A stretch of 64,000 bases of DNA from Dactylorhiza incarnata (GCA_033032865.1 JAWHQI010000258.1:1488001-1552000); one strand, 5' to 3'; counted from the first letter of the stretch, positions 9,870 to 20,674 are shown. Translations and numbers: made by a program. The notes: generated by a model not told the origin, from the sequence alone.

Positions 9870-10602
9870 CCAGGCAAGGAAACCGAGCGAGACAGGAGTT
9901 GCGAGATCCAGACCTCGCCGAGATCGGCCCCCAGCCGATGAGACCTCGGCAGACCACCAAAATGGGCCAGCGAAGGCCTCGCAAGGCGACCCCCTAAAAG
10001 AGGCGCCGCGAGCAGTATTTGCGAGAAGACCCACGAGAGCTCCGTCAGCAGGGTTCTCGCAAGGCGACCCTCTAAAAGAGGCGCCACGGGCAGGATCCGC
10101 GAGAAGACATGCAAGAGCTCCGACAGTAAGGTTCTCGCAATCCTTTATCCATAAATCATTAGGGTCAACTTACCCTTTTACCCTTGGTGGTCTGCCCTTA
10201 GCCTCTCCAAACAGCGGAGCTTGGCTGTTAGCAGACCCATTTGGGGTGCGGATAGTAAAATCAAAAGGCGGAATCCTGTTATTTGCAGACCAGACCAGAA
10301 AATCTATAAATAGGACCTTAAGGGCACCTTTGGAGAGAGGTCACTTCAGCTTCCCTCTCCTTAGGCTTTTTTTGGTTAGCATTTCCAGAGCTCTCCAAGG
10401 TGCCCAAGTCACAGCTTTGGCTTGGGAGGGGAAGCGCTCAACGATCTTCCGGGTTAGTGGAGGGACCTCCTCGCTGTGACTAAGGTCTTAGTCAATTTCT
10501 TAATCTTCCGTCCACCCTCCTCGAGGGATCAGTAAGGGCTAGCCGCCCCTCATTTCGGTGAGGGCCCCGAGCTCTACGAGAGACCGAGAAATTGGTTTCA
10601 AC
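9851..10602 (+). repeat. 3' LTR of the Tat element
   Basis: Starts TGTACAACCCC and ends GGTTTCAACA, with a TATA box (CTATAAATAGG) about 450 bases in. The start resembles the minus-strand start of the solo LTR at 12655-13294, and the ends are alike too (GGTTTCAACA and GGTTCCAACA), so the two are probably related families. The left border could be off by two bases (9849). Confidence 0.6.
10305..10312 (+). promoter_or_regulatory. LTR TATA box
   Basis: TATAAATA within CTATAAATAGG, followed by a GC-rich leader to the LTR end at 10602. It marks the likely U3/R boundary; in the missing 5' LTR the same site would start the genomic transcript. Confidence 0.65.
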
Positions 10603-11673
10603 ACTTACGCCGTCCAAAACCCGAGAAAAACCAGCCATGGGGTTGTTTTTTGGGGTTAGGCGTATATGAAAACTCTAGATTTTCAAACAAAACCAAAACC
10701 AGTCCAAAACCTATGAACCGAACAGCTGCATTGGCTTTATTAAAGCCCAAAACCAAAAACCAACTCCCATTTCCGGCGAACCGAACGGACCCTAAGAGAT
10801 TAAGACAAGTACTTAGGTGATGGAGTTTCATAACTTCTACAACAATTAGACTATCCAACAAATATATATTAAATACCCGCGAAAATAGTCTTCCTGGATT
10901 CAATTGACCCATAAGCAAGGTTTGGTTTGTTGGAAACTAGATTCCCTCTTAACATCACTAACCACTTGGACCAATGGTAGGGAAGAGTTAGCTAAGATTG
11001 GATCTATCCTTATGAAAGTCTAAGTTGAAAGATCTTTGACCATACCATAAGCTGTGGTTCATCCCTCGTGCCACCTCAGACTACTATCCTATGATCGTTA
11101 TAATATTGTGCTATTGTAACAATAATTCCAAGGCTCACACCATATGTGTGTTTCTCGAGCCCCAAAACTGACCAAATGAGGTCGTTTTGGGGAAAGCCTA
11201 ATTTTTTGAAAGCCAATTCCGCCCATAAAAAGCCCCAAGCGAACCCAAGAATTGGAATTGGGATACTCAATTTCAATTCTTTTCTCCCAATTCCTGCGAA
11301 ACGAAAGGGGTCCAAGTGATTTTTGCGTCATATCTAAGTCTCAACGCTCAATTATGTTTCACAAACATTAATTCATGCAAAAACTAATAACAAAAATTTC
11401 ACTAATTCGTGCATTGTATACTCCAGAGGCGCAAAAAATGCGCAAACATTCTGAGTCGGATGAGCCTTAAGCCTTTGCGCGCCTTTAACAACATAAGTTG
11501 CTCGTAAGTAATAAAACAACACACTCCGAAATAGGCTTCATAGAGACTAAAAACCCTTTCCGTCTACCCCAACACAAGAAAATAAACAGAGGATGTTCGC
11601 CGTTCACCCAATCTAAAGCATCCAAACGATACGCTGAAATAAAGCTCAAGATATGGGGGTGCAGAATCCAGAC
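10603..11673. other. Intron-like non-coding DNA with two MITE fragments
   Basis: No exon was recognised. The minus strand at 10800-10603 begins with a typical MITE-like terminus (GGGTCCGTTCGGTTCGCC) and runs without its other end into the retroelement junction. The minus strand at about 11315-11180 begins GGACCCCTTTCGTTTCGC and looks like a second MITE of similar style. If the RBP exon to the right is functional, this stretch belongs to its first intron. Confidence 0.4.
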
Positions 11674-12105
11674 CTCGCCGGTGTGTCTAAAGCAGGAATG
11701 CAGATAATTCTCATCCATCCAGTAGTGCAGATCTCCAGCCCAGATCGTCTTGTTCTCCTCGGAGCCAGCGCTCCCCTGAGGCATCGGCGAATTCATTGGC
11801 GAATTCGCCGTCTGGTAATAGCCGAAGAAGGGCGACGGCGCGAAAGGCGGCGTCGCGAATGGCGGCGTCGCGTATGGCGGCAGTGGAGGCGGCGGCGCGA
11901 ATGACGGCATCATCAACGTCGCCGGCGGGTATTGCATCGCGGATGGGATGGCTCCCGGCGGTGTTGCTATTGGTTCAGAGGGGCGAAGAGGAGCGGCGGG
12001 GGCGGGAGAGGTTTGCAGCTTGGAGGGTTGGGCGAGAGGAGATTTATACGGAGAGGCGGCCTGGATGTGAGGTTCGATAACAGCCGTCGGATGAGGGGCT
12101 GACAC
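11674..12105 (-). CDS. RNA-binding protein of the RBP45/RBP47 family, exon 1
   Basis: The 144 codons from the ATG at 12105 give a Pro/Ala-rich N-terminus with repeats such as ATPPFATPPFA. The first RNA-recognition motif then opens with WAGDLHYWMDENYLHSCF, a signature of plant RBP45/47 poly(A)-RNA-binding proteins (nuclear, three RRMs). The exon ends exactly at GGCGAG/GTCTGG in phase 0, after the residues HTGE, where the family continues into RNP1. No further RRM sequence is present down to base 1. The Tat element lies in between, so the remaining exons are either to the left of the window or lost. Without them this is a gene fragment or a gene with a very large intron 1. Confidence 0.8.
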
Positions 12106-12390
12106 CCACGATGCGCGGATCTCCTCCGGTTAGCGTCTTTTCGTGGCTCGCGATCGAGAGTAGCGGCGCAGAGCAAAGAGTGAAGCGAGCACGCGGAGGA
12201 CTCAGCAAATTAATTGTCGACCGTCTGTTCAATCTATTCGATTAATTAATTAATTTTTTTTTTTAATTTCGGCCGAATAATGCACTCGCTTCATAATTAT
12301 TTCATTTTTAGGCTCTATTTGGGTGGATCATTTTTGGATGGTTAAAAATAGAAATAATTTTTTTAATGGAACCCCTTTCTTGTAGTTCAG
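12106..12390. other. Upstream region of the RBP45/47-like exon
   Basis: GC-rich up to about 12215 on the minus-strand upstream side, consistent with a 5' UTR. It is followed by an AT-rich tract (TTAATTAATTAATT near 12240). I see no confident TATA box. Confidence 0.35.
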
Positions 12391-12570
12391 AGCCTTGGCG
12401 CACCGGTTGAGGCGTTGTCGTGTGATCGGGAGGTCACGAGTTCGAATCCTGGAATTAGCCTCTTGCAAAAATGTAAGGTAATGTTTGCCTACATTGGTCC
12501 CACCCTTGTGGTGAGACCCTTCCCCAGACCCTCGCTACGCAGGGATGCTTTGTGCACCGGGCTGCCCAAT
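12391..12570 (+). mobile_element. tRNA-derived SINE, Au-SINE type
   Basis: An RNA polymerase III A box (TGGCGCACCGG, 12396-12406) and B box (AGTTCGAATCC, 12439-12449) lie in a tRNA-like head. The body contains CCTTCCCCAGACCCTCGC and ends GTGCACCGGGCTGCCC, as in the plant Au SINE family. It is flanked by a near-perfect duplication: CCCTTTCTTGTAGTTCAG (12373-12390) and the same with one base missing (12571-12587). A second copy lies at 38467-38654 and a fragment near 46215. Confidence 0.9.
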
Positions 12571-12654
12571 CCCTTTCTTGTAGTCAGAATCAAACATAAA
12601 AATTGTGTTTTGGAGGATTTGTAGATTCAAATGGAGGCTATTTGAAAAACGCAG

Positions 12655-13294
12655 TGTTGGAACCCGGATATCGGTCCAACTGTTCGAGACTCGGGGGTGA
12701 CCAAAGACTACTCGTTTAGCGATCGACCCATGTGAGACAAGGTGATAAGAAGCTAGAGAACATACAAAACTACTCAAACTTGCCTATAAACAAGACCCGC
12801 GTGCTGCAGCGAGGAGGTCCCGCCACATACCCGGAAGTCTATAGGAATTTCCCCTCCTAAAGCCAATGCTGAGTTTGGCACAAGAGAGACAGGCAAGGTA
12901 TTCGCCCACCATAGGGGGGGTGAAGGTGTCTTCTACTTATGCATTGGGATCCTATTTATAGGCAAATCCAAATGGACTGCGAATAGCTGCTCCCGCCTTC
13001 TGAAATGAGTTGCGGATAACCGCTCCCGCCTTTTGACGGGGTGAAAATCTGTACTCGCCCCAGGTGGGGGAGGTCTTCTGTACTCGCCCAGGTGGGGGAG
13101 GTCTTATGTACTCCCCCAGGTGGGGGAGACCTTCTGTACTCGCCCAGGTGGGGGATGTCTTCTGTACTCGCCCAGGTTGGGGAGGTCTTCTGTACTCGCC
13201 CAGGTGGTGGAGGTCTTCTGTACTCGCCTAGGTGGTGGAGGTCTTCTGTGTTGTCCTCATACATTTCTGATCTCGACGAATTACGGATTATACA
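12655..13294 (-). mobile_element. Solo LTR of a Tat-like element, with perfect 5-bp TSD
   Basis: The sequence runs TGTTGGAACC...GGATTATACA and is flanked on both sides by CGCAG (12650-12654 and 13295-13299), with no internal region. Minus orientation is preferred because the minus strand has a clean TATA box (CTATAAATAGG) near 12955 and its end (GGTTCCAACA) resembles that of the Tat LTR at 10602. The U3 holds a 28-bp tandem array. A single LTR with a TSD indicates unequal recombination between the two LTRs of a former element. Confidence 0.85.
13052..13256. repeat. 28-bp tandem repeat inside the solo LTR, about 7 units
   Basis: The unit is close to GTACTCGCCCAGGTGGGGGA plus GGTCTTCT, with point differences between copies. 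It occupies the U3 side of the LTR upstream of the TATA box. Confidence 0.9.
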
Positions 13295-13299
13295 CGCAG

Positions 13300-14956
13300 C
13301 GTAAAAAAAATACCCAAAACACGTTTAAGGATGAAAACCAAATTCATGTGATTGTTATGAATCTAAGATAATCGATGTAAGTCATAGAATTCGATAATTT
13401 TATTCTGTATTTTCACTCAATATTATGAATTTCTTACAATATTTTCAAAATCACAGAAACTTGTGGGAAATGTGCAGTACATTTATTTAAGAAATAAGAT
13501 GTATTCAAATGTTGAAAGTGCATAAACATTCATATTACTTTTTTCTTATAATGATTGTGATTTGTGTTTGAAAATAATTTTTTATATATAAAGTTTTTCT
13601 AAGAAGTTGATTTTAATTTCAGGACTTGTACCTTTTAGCTATTCTTCTACAATGAAGAAGCACCTACTTCGTAGTGGTGTAATAGAAGAGGAATGAAATA
13701 TTTTTTAACTGCGGATAGCGAGAATATATGTGATAATAGAGTAGTGTTATATGTACATTAAAAATCGCTGTGTAGCCAAACGATATTTACAGCCAAATTT
13801 CAATATTTACACACCGACATACTATTGACACACCACATATAATTTTGTATATTTGCTTTAGTTTCAAAATATCATCAATGTCCCCAAAACACACCAAAAT
13901 AAATGTCTCCAGAACTCCACATAGAGCTCTATGAAGGTGGTCTCCACACCAAGGGAGGGATTAGGATAGCAAAAATTTGGGATTATAAATGAAGGTTCAT
14001 TTCATGGTGAGGATTGACTCATTTTGTATCGCTATTAGCACTCCGGAACTGGCTATTCGCAGTCCATCTCTATTCATAGTACATAAATTTTATTTGTAGT
14101 CCAAAATTATATTTGCACCTCACTCCCATCCCAAAAAAGCGAAACACTTTGCTGATTTATTAAGCATTAGAAGCCTAAAGAAAAGTGACTACTCTTTTGG
14201 GATTTTCGCTGGATAATTTCATTCTTTTTTGAAGAAAGTGAATCTAAAAGGGAGAAAGACGATGCGGCCGATAGAACTACGGCTAGGATTTAGGCAACGA
14301 GAGGAGAGAGATGGAGATGATGAGGTTATTGGATGGGGTGCGATAAGTGAGAATTGGACTGCGAATATAATGCATTTTTTTTTACAATTTTTGAAGTGCG
14401 AATAGCGAGAACTGGCTGCTAATATCCAATGAAGAGGATCTTGGTACAAATTTGGAGATGGAGGGCGGCGGTGCCTGGTGGGCGTTGATGGGGAGGACTG
14501 GAACGGGCTTTAACTAGACCGCCGGAGGGGCGGCGATCAAGCCGGGAACGAGAATGGACGAGAGAATAATGTGTCGGGCTGGTGTGCCATTAAAAGTGCT
14601 TAGGAATTAGATTTTTGTGCCTATAACACGACGCTGATAACAGTGCTCTGTTTTTTTTATCATCAATGAGTTTTTTGACGCCACAATGAAGAGGGATTAA
14701 GCGCTTAAAAGAACAATTAAGAGATGAAACGTACGAGAACAGAAGTTTGCTTATCTCTATTCTCTTCCTTATTCAGTTTTTTTATTTTTATTTTTTATAT
14801 TTTAATTACATTTTTATAGGAAGAAGATTATAACAAATCAATCATCTTAACAAACATCAAAAATCCTTTAAGCTTGACGGGAAGATCTTTCCCAGAGCAG
14901 AGCAGAGCAGAGCAGAAGATGGCTCCCACAGCAATGGACAAGTGCCAGATTCACAA
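13300..14956. other. AT-rich intergenic stretch
   Basis: No gene was recognised. Two short diverged segments near 14041-14075 and 14345-14430 share GGCTATTCGCAGTCC-like words in opposite orientation. Similar words occur at 38790 and 39410 in the ends of a hAT-like element, so this is possibly a decayed relative. A short GAGCA tandem run lies at 14897-14915. Confidence 0.4.
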
Positions 14957-15409
14957 TTAGACAATATTATTTACAGTTGCTGCACAAACCGGCCAAACCT
15001 TGCCATTGCGAAGGTTAGTCTTATGCCAACTCCACGAATCCGACGGCGACTTTAGCAGCGGCGGCAACAGCACCACCTTCCTCCTCCTCCGACGCCAGAG
15101 CCCGAACGGCCACCCGTCACAATCCCTCAACCATTCCTCTGAAAGCCCAACCGCCGTTCTCCCCCACAACCCACATCTCTCCTCCCACCAACCCTCCTCT
15201 CCGCCGCCGGCGGAGCAAACAGAGAAGCGGCTCCTAGCCGAGAAGAACTCCTCCTCGCTCTCGTCATCTCCCTCATACTCTTCTTCTCTCTTTTCTATAT
15301 CCTCTCCACCAGTATCCGCCGTGCCGGCTTTCGGAGACACCGGTATAACCCACCGGCAACCCCTCCGGAGTTCCTTCGACGGCGCTGTCCGATTTCTCGC
15401 CTTCATCAT
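14957..15409 (-). CDS. Conserved plant protein of unknown function
   Basis: A single-exon frame of 150 residues starts MMKARNRT and ends at a natural stop. Features in order: a basic N-terminus, an acidic stretch (EEEYEGDDESEEEFFSARS), then a conserved block CDGWPFGLW, a basic run, LPPLLKSPSDSWSWHK. I recall the pattern WPFGL...LPPL..SPSDSWSW from a family of small plant proteins without assigned function; this is recognition from memory, not a search. No signal peptide or membrane segment is visible. A short minus-strand frame at 15503-15685 could be an upstream exon, but no junction is convincing. The opposite-strand frame over the same place is low-complexity. Confidence 0.65.
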   Translation of the reverse strand: MMKARNRTAPSKELRRGCRWVIPVSPKAGTADTGGEDIEKREEEYEGDDESEEEFFSARSRFSVCSAGGGEEGWWEERCGLWGRTAVGLSEEWLRDCDGWPFGLWRRRRRKVVLLPPLLKSPSDSWSWHKTNLRNGKVWPVCAATVNNIV

Positions 15410-17119
15410 CTCCCAATGGCGGACCTGAGGATCAGATATCCTTAGACAGGGGAGCTTCTACCAAAAAACTGCATATATCTATAAGTTGTAATAATGAATT
15501 CCTTATACAAAAAAAAAATATATCAAAATAATTGAAGCTTTGAATGTAAATCTAACACGGCGGTTGCTGAGATCGGAGGAGTCGACGGCGCCTCGGCCGC
15601 GGTGGCTGAAGGAGACATGGAAGCGAGGCTTGAAAAAAGAGAGGACTTTTGGGTGGTGGCGGGGGTGGGGAAAGCAAGACGCCATTAATAATGTTTATTT
15701 ATTTATTTGGTTATAAGTTCATTTATATATATATAGATTTATACGTAGTGTTAGGAATTGTGGTTGGGAACTTGGGATATTGGCAACGTATAAAAACGTA
15801 GTTTTTATTTTATTTTCTTAATTAAGATATTAAATACTTTGGGGTAAAGATAACGTCAGCAAGTATATATAACGCTCGGGAAATATTTGATATTGACATT
15901 TGATCGCCCTGCATTTCGGTTTTATTCGAAATTAATTTCATCTGTGATTTTAATTTGGGTCTTAAGTACTAATTTGACTACAAATTCGTAGTTACTGAAT
16001 GTATTATTAAGGCTTCTTCAGTTACTTTAAAAAAATTTATGTTTTAAAGCTAAGTGTTTGACAGTTCATAACCACCTAATTCATGACCCTAAATGAGCTG
16101 TAAAGCTCCGTTTGTTTGGGTGTTTTTCTTCCGGTAAACATAGTCGTTATTTTTTTTACTCGTTTGAATAGCCTCCATTTGTAACCATCTATCATCGAAA
16201 ATGTCATTTTATGTCTTAATCGCAAGGTCGGAGCTCCATTCAACAACGCTATTTTATTTGCATCTTCAACCTCCACTGCCCACTCAAACAAACCCTAAAA
16301 AGAAAGGTTAAATAACGAATTCAAAAAGTTTTGACGTGAGAGCTACCGAGATAGAGAGATTTGACAGAATTTACATGATAATCCAATGTGTTATCTTGTG
16401 TGAAGCATGATATAAATACTTATTTATAGGGGTATGATATAATTTGCACCCCAAATATGAGTTTACGAATTCTCTTCAATCTTTCGGATTGCTTGGAGAA
16501 ACATAGTGCTATGTACTTATTAAATCCACTTATAAGGAAATCATTATCCCACCAAATTCCGGCCTTGTAATATTTTAAGATCTCGTTTGTTTGTGCATTT
16601 TTTTCTTTTGTGAGTTTGAAAAAAAAAGAGTTGTTTGGGTAATCATAATTCAAGCTGCATGAAAAAGAGTCATGTTTACGAGCATCATTTCATATCCATC
16701 TCTAACCTTAACCGCCTCCCAACTAAGGCCCTCTTTGGGGTGGTTATGGTTGGAAGCTTTTTGAGCAGCAGGTCCAACATGGCTTTCTAAAAGTCGCTTT
16801 CTTTGCTTTCAACTTTTTCTCTTTTATTTGAGAGTTTACGAAAGGCACACACCGATCATTCACGATCTGTCTTTCTTTCTTCTCACAGCTCCAAATATTT
16901 TCTAGTCACATTCGTGATTCTTCACTCATTCACCATCTTTGCTTCTCCCCGCTAACCTTTTGTAACATGCTTATTTAAAACTATATAATATTTAATACTT
17001 TTTTTATTATTAAAAGGCTAAACATCGATTATTACAAAGTTGTTCTTCCAAACAGAAAAACGTAAAATACTTTTTTAAAAGCACTTAAATGGAGATATAC
17101 CAAACATTCTACAACATTT
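15410..17119. other. Intergenic stretch with MITE-like fragments
   Basis: Mostly AT-rich. The region 16107-16302 starts GCTCCGTTTGTTTGGG and ends CTCAAACAAACCC, so it looks like a MITE with short inverted ends. The region from about 16727 starts GGCCCTCTTTGGGG and may be another, without a clear right end. No gene recognised. Confidence 0.35.
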
Positions 17120-18043
17120 TCAAAGTACCTTTCTGGACAGCTCTAATGTTATCACTGATTTCCCACCAATACTTTTTCCACGGCCACCACCACCCAAAAC
17201 AGAGCCCAAGAGTGAACTCATTTCAAGAAACTGTTTGAACTCATATAGATGCCCCATGCCAAGAACCAAGAAAATGTAAAATTTGAAGGAGTGAGTTAAA
17301 CTCAAGGAGCACCTCTTCATAGTAACAACAAAAACCATTCACTACAATGTCATAGAAAGAACTCATAACAGACCTTTAATAATATCACACACAAAAACAC
17401 CCTAAATCCTATAATAATAATAATAATACAATAATAAATCTCATAGAAAGAACTCATAACAGCCATTCGCTGAATAAACCTCATAGAAACAAATTCATAA
17501 CAGTCTGCTACTTTTTCCGTAAAATTTGAACTACCAGCTTATTATTATTGCTGACATTCACCCACAATTCCAACCACTCCTGGAATAACATGAAGTCAAG
17601 ATGAACAAACATTGAAATGTTAACGTGTCCTGGTGTTTAAAATGAACACAAAAGAATAATAATAATAATAATAATAATTAAGAAATCAAGACGGATACAA
17701 CAAAAATGTTGGTTTTTATATTGCATTTAAGGAAGGTGCGAATATGGCCGCCCATTTATAGTCGCGTTTAGGGATATCGATGGCTCCAAATGAAGGCTAT
17801 TCAAACAGATTAAAAAAATACACAATGGAGAGAACTCCAGAGCCTAAGAGATTTTTTTTCATCCTGAAATGTTCAGGAACATACTCAAGCCAGTTGGAGA
17901 ACTCCTCACAGTGGATAATGGGACTCTCAGCTGCACTGGGGCGGATAGGGCATGAGTGTATTGAATATTCTATTTCAATGCCAGCACCAAATCCTTTGAT
18001 CATAGCCGTTGAAAGTTCAACCGGACAACCTGAGGTAACATAA
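17120..18043 (-). other. Two candidate exons of an unrecognised minus-strand gene
   Basis: The minus strand 18043-17797 begins at a good acceptor (ATGTTACCTCAG) and encodes a low-repeat peptide containing GFGAGIEIEYSIHSCPIRP and EEFSNWLEYVPEHFR. Its residue mix is more protein-like than its surroundings. Further down, 17264-17135 encodes MGHLYEFKQFLEMSSLLG followed by a Gly-rich segment and ends at a possible donor (AAAG/GTACTT). The two may belong to one gene or to fragments of one. I do not recognise the family. The plus strand over the first block is also open and ends at AG/GTAACA, so strand is not certain. (AAT)n microsatellites lie at 17409-17440 and 17652-17680. Confidence 0.3.
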
Positions 18044-18049
18044 TACAAA

Positions 18050-19464
18050 TATTATTTTGAAAAGAGCTTTTTATAATGTAAACTCTGTAACAAACAAAGA
18101 CACAAACAGAGAGAATATACCATAAAGCAAGGTGTTGGAGAAAAAACAAATAGAGGAGAACAATAAAGATAAGGAGAAAACAAAGCATTTATATGTTACA
18201 ATAATAAGAAACGTTGATGATCTAAAGCCTAATGCTGACACCACTATTTATGAGTGATTATAAGTGCAAATCAATTTTAACTATGTGCAAACCACGGATA
18301 TGTGCAAACCAAAAAAAAAATTTTAAGTGCAATCCAACTTGTTAGGTGCAGATCATTTAAAAAATAAATAAATCGTGCTCTCATCTTTCGAAACATGACG
18401 TGTAATGCAAAGCAAGGGCATTAATCCTAAAGTTTTATACAACAAAATCCTTCGTAGAAAGTGATGAAGCATTTTATATGAAGCATTTTAGCACAATAAA
18501 GTACACCTTATAAATTTTGGGATCAGTAACATGTGTTAAATGAGAAAAAATGTCTTGTAAATATAGCACACTCGAGAGGAGTTTTTTATAATTTCAAAAA
18601 AGAAAGAGAGGTTCCAATAATTACATAAACTCACAAGGGAGTTTTATGTAATATTGTAATTACATAACAAAACATTTATCATTTCTTATTTTGTAAGACA
18701 ATAATAATTTTTTGGGAAAACAAATTCAATTGTCATCAACATCATAGAGAAATATCATGTATCCTCATCAAAATATAATCAGATAATAATGACCAATTTT
18801 TTGTCACACTCTAAGAGGCTCTCTAAAAATTCAATGGATAATCGAGATCATGAGCATGAGGATTTTGTGGAGAGTTATCAAAATAATAAAAGCAAATGAC
18901 AAAGAAGCTATCTCAGTTATTCCACCGCCTTCCTTGTTAAATGACTGATGAAGAATGTCGCGATTTAGAAGAAGAATACAAGACAATGAACAAAAAAAAT
19001 CTACATGAAGAAAGACTCTCTCAGTCCTTTCAGTATCAAAACAACAAAGGAAATTTTCTAATGCTCTTCAAGCAATGATTTTTTTAATGCTCTTCAAGCA
19101 AAGAATCCGAAGTTTTTTAGGCTTTATTTCTACTCATTTGCTGATTAAATTGGTTATCTAAAACTTTCTTTGTTATCTATTCTGCAGGGCTCAGATCTTA
19201 TTAGCAGCTTTTGCTCCCTCCTACTTATCTTTCTTTTTATAATAATAAATAAATATTACCACCTTCATAAAAAAGGCGAAATAAACATGATGTAAGTGAT
19301 TATGCAGTAAATGAGTAATCATTAATACACAAAATTTAAAGAGAAAAATGTCCACGCGTCCTCATTTACAAATTCGACTAAATGTCCGCAACAACATTCA
19401 CATTCAACCAGGTGCACCCCGAAATAATGTCTAGCACTAACACAACCCTCACTTTAAGTGTTCA
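18050..19464. other. AT-rich stretch without recognised genes
   Basis: Nothing coding was recognised. The part near 18575-18665 (AGGAGTTTTTTATAATTTC, then GGGAGTTTTATGTAAT) resembles decayed sequence of the MITE family seen intact at 46305 and 47468. Confidence 0.35.
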
Positions 19465-19761
19465 AATGCTAACCATTTAGTATTCTATGGTCGAACAACT
19501 GCTGAGAGTTTACTTTTCATTGTATATGTTAATAATATAATTCTAGCAGGAGAAGATAGTAAGGGAAGTAACGACTTGAAACATATTAGGATATTGTCAA
19601 ATTGATCTATTTCTTGGGAATTTAGGTTGCCAGGCCAGAACACTAATGGTCATGTCTTATGCAAATAAAGTATGCTTTGGATTTATAGACAAAAGAAGGG
19701 ATGTAATCATGTAAGTTGCATGCATATGGATAATCCCTATAAAACTAATGTAAATTCAACG

Positions 19762-19764
<3 letters not shown>

Positions 19765-19804
<40 letters not shown>
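19765..19804. repeat. (GA)n microsatellite
   Basis: About 20 dinucleotide units inside the copia relic, translating as an Arg/Glu run. Confidence 0.95.
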
Positions 19805-19807
<3 letters not shown>

Positions 19808-20040
19808 TCTATGATGTAGATACACAAGGAAGATTGGTGGGTAAGCTGAATTATCTCATAATAACTCATTCAGACATTCTCTTCCTAGTAAGTGTAGTGA
19901 GCCATTTTATGGTCTCACCATGTACTTCTCACATGGAGGATGTGATGCATATATTAAGATATCTCAAATCACTCCAGTAGCAGGGTTGATACACAAGAAA
20001 TTTCCATGAGAAAGTGGATGGCCTCTTTGGTGCAAATTAA

Positions 20041-20263
20041 GGCTCTGTTTGGCGCGGCGTTTTAGGTCCAATGAGTTGGGAGAAAAAACTCCACCGTCAT
20101 AGAATGCATGTTTGGCATGACAATGGCTATAACCGCCACCAAGAAAAGAATACTAGTTTTGAACATAAAAATGGATGAAGTTCGTTAGGTGAGATCGTGC
20201 GTTCACGAACGACGGTTCATAACCACCGCATTCATGACCGCCACCGCAGTGCCAAACAGAGCC
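20041..20263. mobile_element. Tourist-like MITE (PIF/Harbinger type), TSD TAA
   Basis: A 223-bp element with ends GGCTCTGTTTGGC and GCCAAACAGAGCC, flanked by TAA at 20038-20040 and 20264-20266. The 3-bp TWA duplication and the GG...GTTTGG ends fit PIF/Harbinger-derived MITEs. It splits the copia RNase H relic. Diverged relatives lie at 31055-31261 and, inverted, at 31360-32690. Confidence 0.9.
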
Positions 20264-20674
20264 TAAGGTGATTCTCCTTATGATAGACAATCTACGGCAA
20301 AACATTGTGTTTTAGTTAGAAAGAACTCAGCCTCATAAAAGAGCAAGAAGTAACATACATGTGTGATCAAGTGAGGAGACAGAATATCATGCAATGAAAC
20401 ATACAACTTGCGAGTTAGTTGGCTCAATCAATTTCTAAAAGAGTTTCACTACAAAATTTATTCATTGATGGAACTATTAAAACTCAATTTGTGATAATAG
20501 ACAACCAGTTACAAATATCCTTTACAAAATTGGGACCTAAATTAGTATTGAAGCCTCAATTCCAATTCCAATTCCACATGTGCTTAAAGGGAGGAATTGA
20601 AAATCAAAATAAATTCCATGTAATTAAATTGAATTAATTCAATTCCTATATATATCGGAATTGGAGAATTCCGC

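Larger units (their letters stand above)
1..10602 (+). mobile_element. Ty3/gypsy LTR retrotransposon, Tat/Retand type, 3' part
   Basis: The window opens inside gag and runs through pol, a minisatellite, an antisense two-gene block and one LTR, so the 5' LTR and most of gag lie to the left. Lineage evidence is a second RNase H domain after the usual one, a protease with the core DNGSS, and a long 3' region carrying antisense genes. All three are known from plant Tat-type elements such as Retand and Grande. The 3' LTR is set at 9851-10602. The polypurine-like GCGGGGATTG before it matches GCGGGGATTA at the equivalent place in the gag-only element at 20675-28023. The target duplication cannot be checked because the left end is outside the window. 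Confidence 0.85.
19465..20560 (+). pseudogene. Ty1/copia relic: end of reverse transcriptase and RNase H
   Basis: Translation in shifting frames gives recognisable copia pieces. These are LLFIVYVNNIILAGED (the YVDD region, with N replacing D), a FLGI/VA block, GRLVGKLNYLIITHSDILF, SHFMVSPCTSH and ILRYLKS. After the MITE at 20041-20263 come STAKHCVLVRKN, SWLNQFLKEFHYK and QLQISFTK. The first metal-binding aspartate is lost and frames are broken, so it is dead. A (GA)n tract at 19765-19804 interrupts it. Confidence 0.75.

Noticed and set aside
12391..12450. tRNA gene
   Set aside because: A and B boxes are present, but the sequence continues into a SINE body, lacks a proper cloverleaf, and is flanked by a target duplication.
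15000..15428. 142-residue plus-strand Ser/Pro-rich ORF
   Set aside because: Antisense shadow of the conserved minus-strand gene; low complexity.
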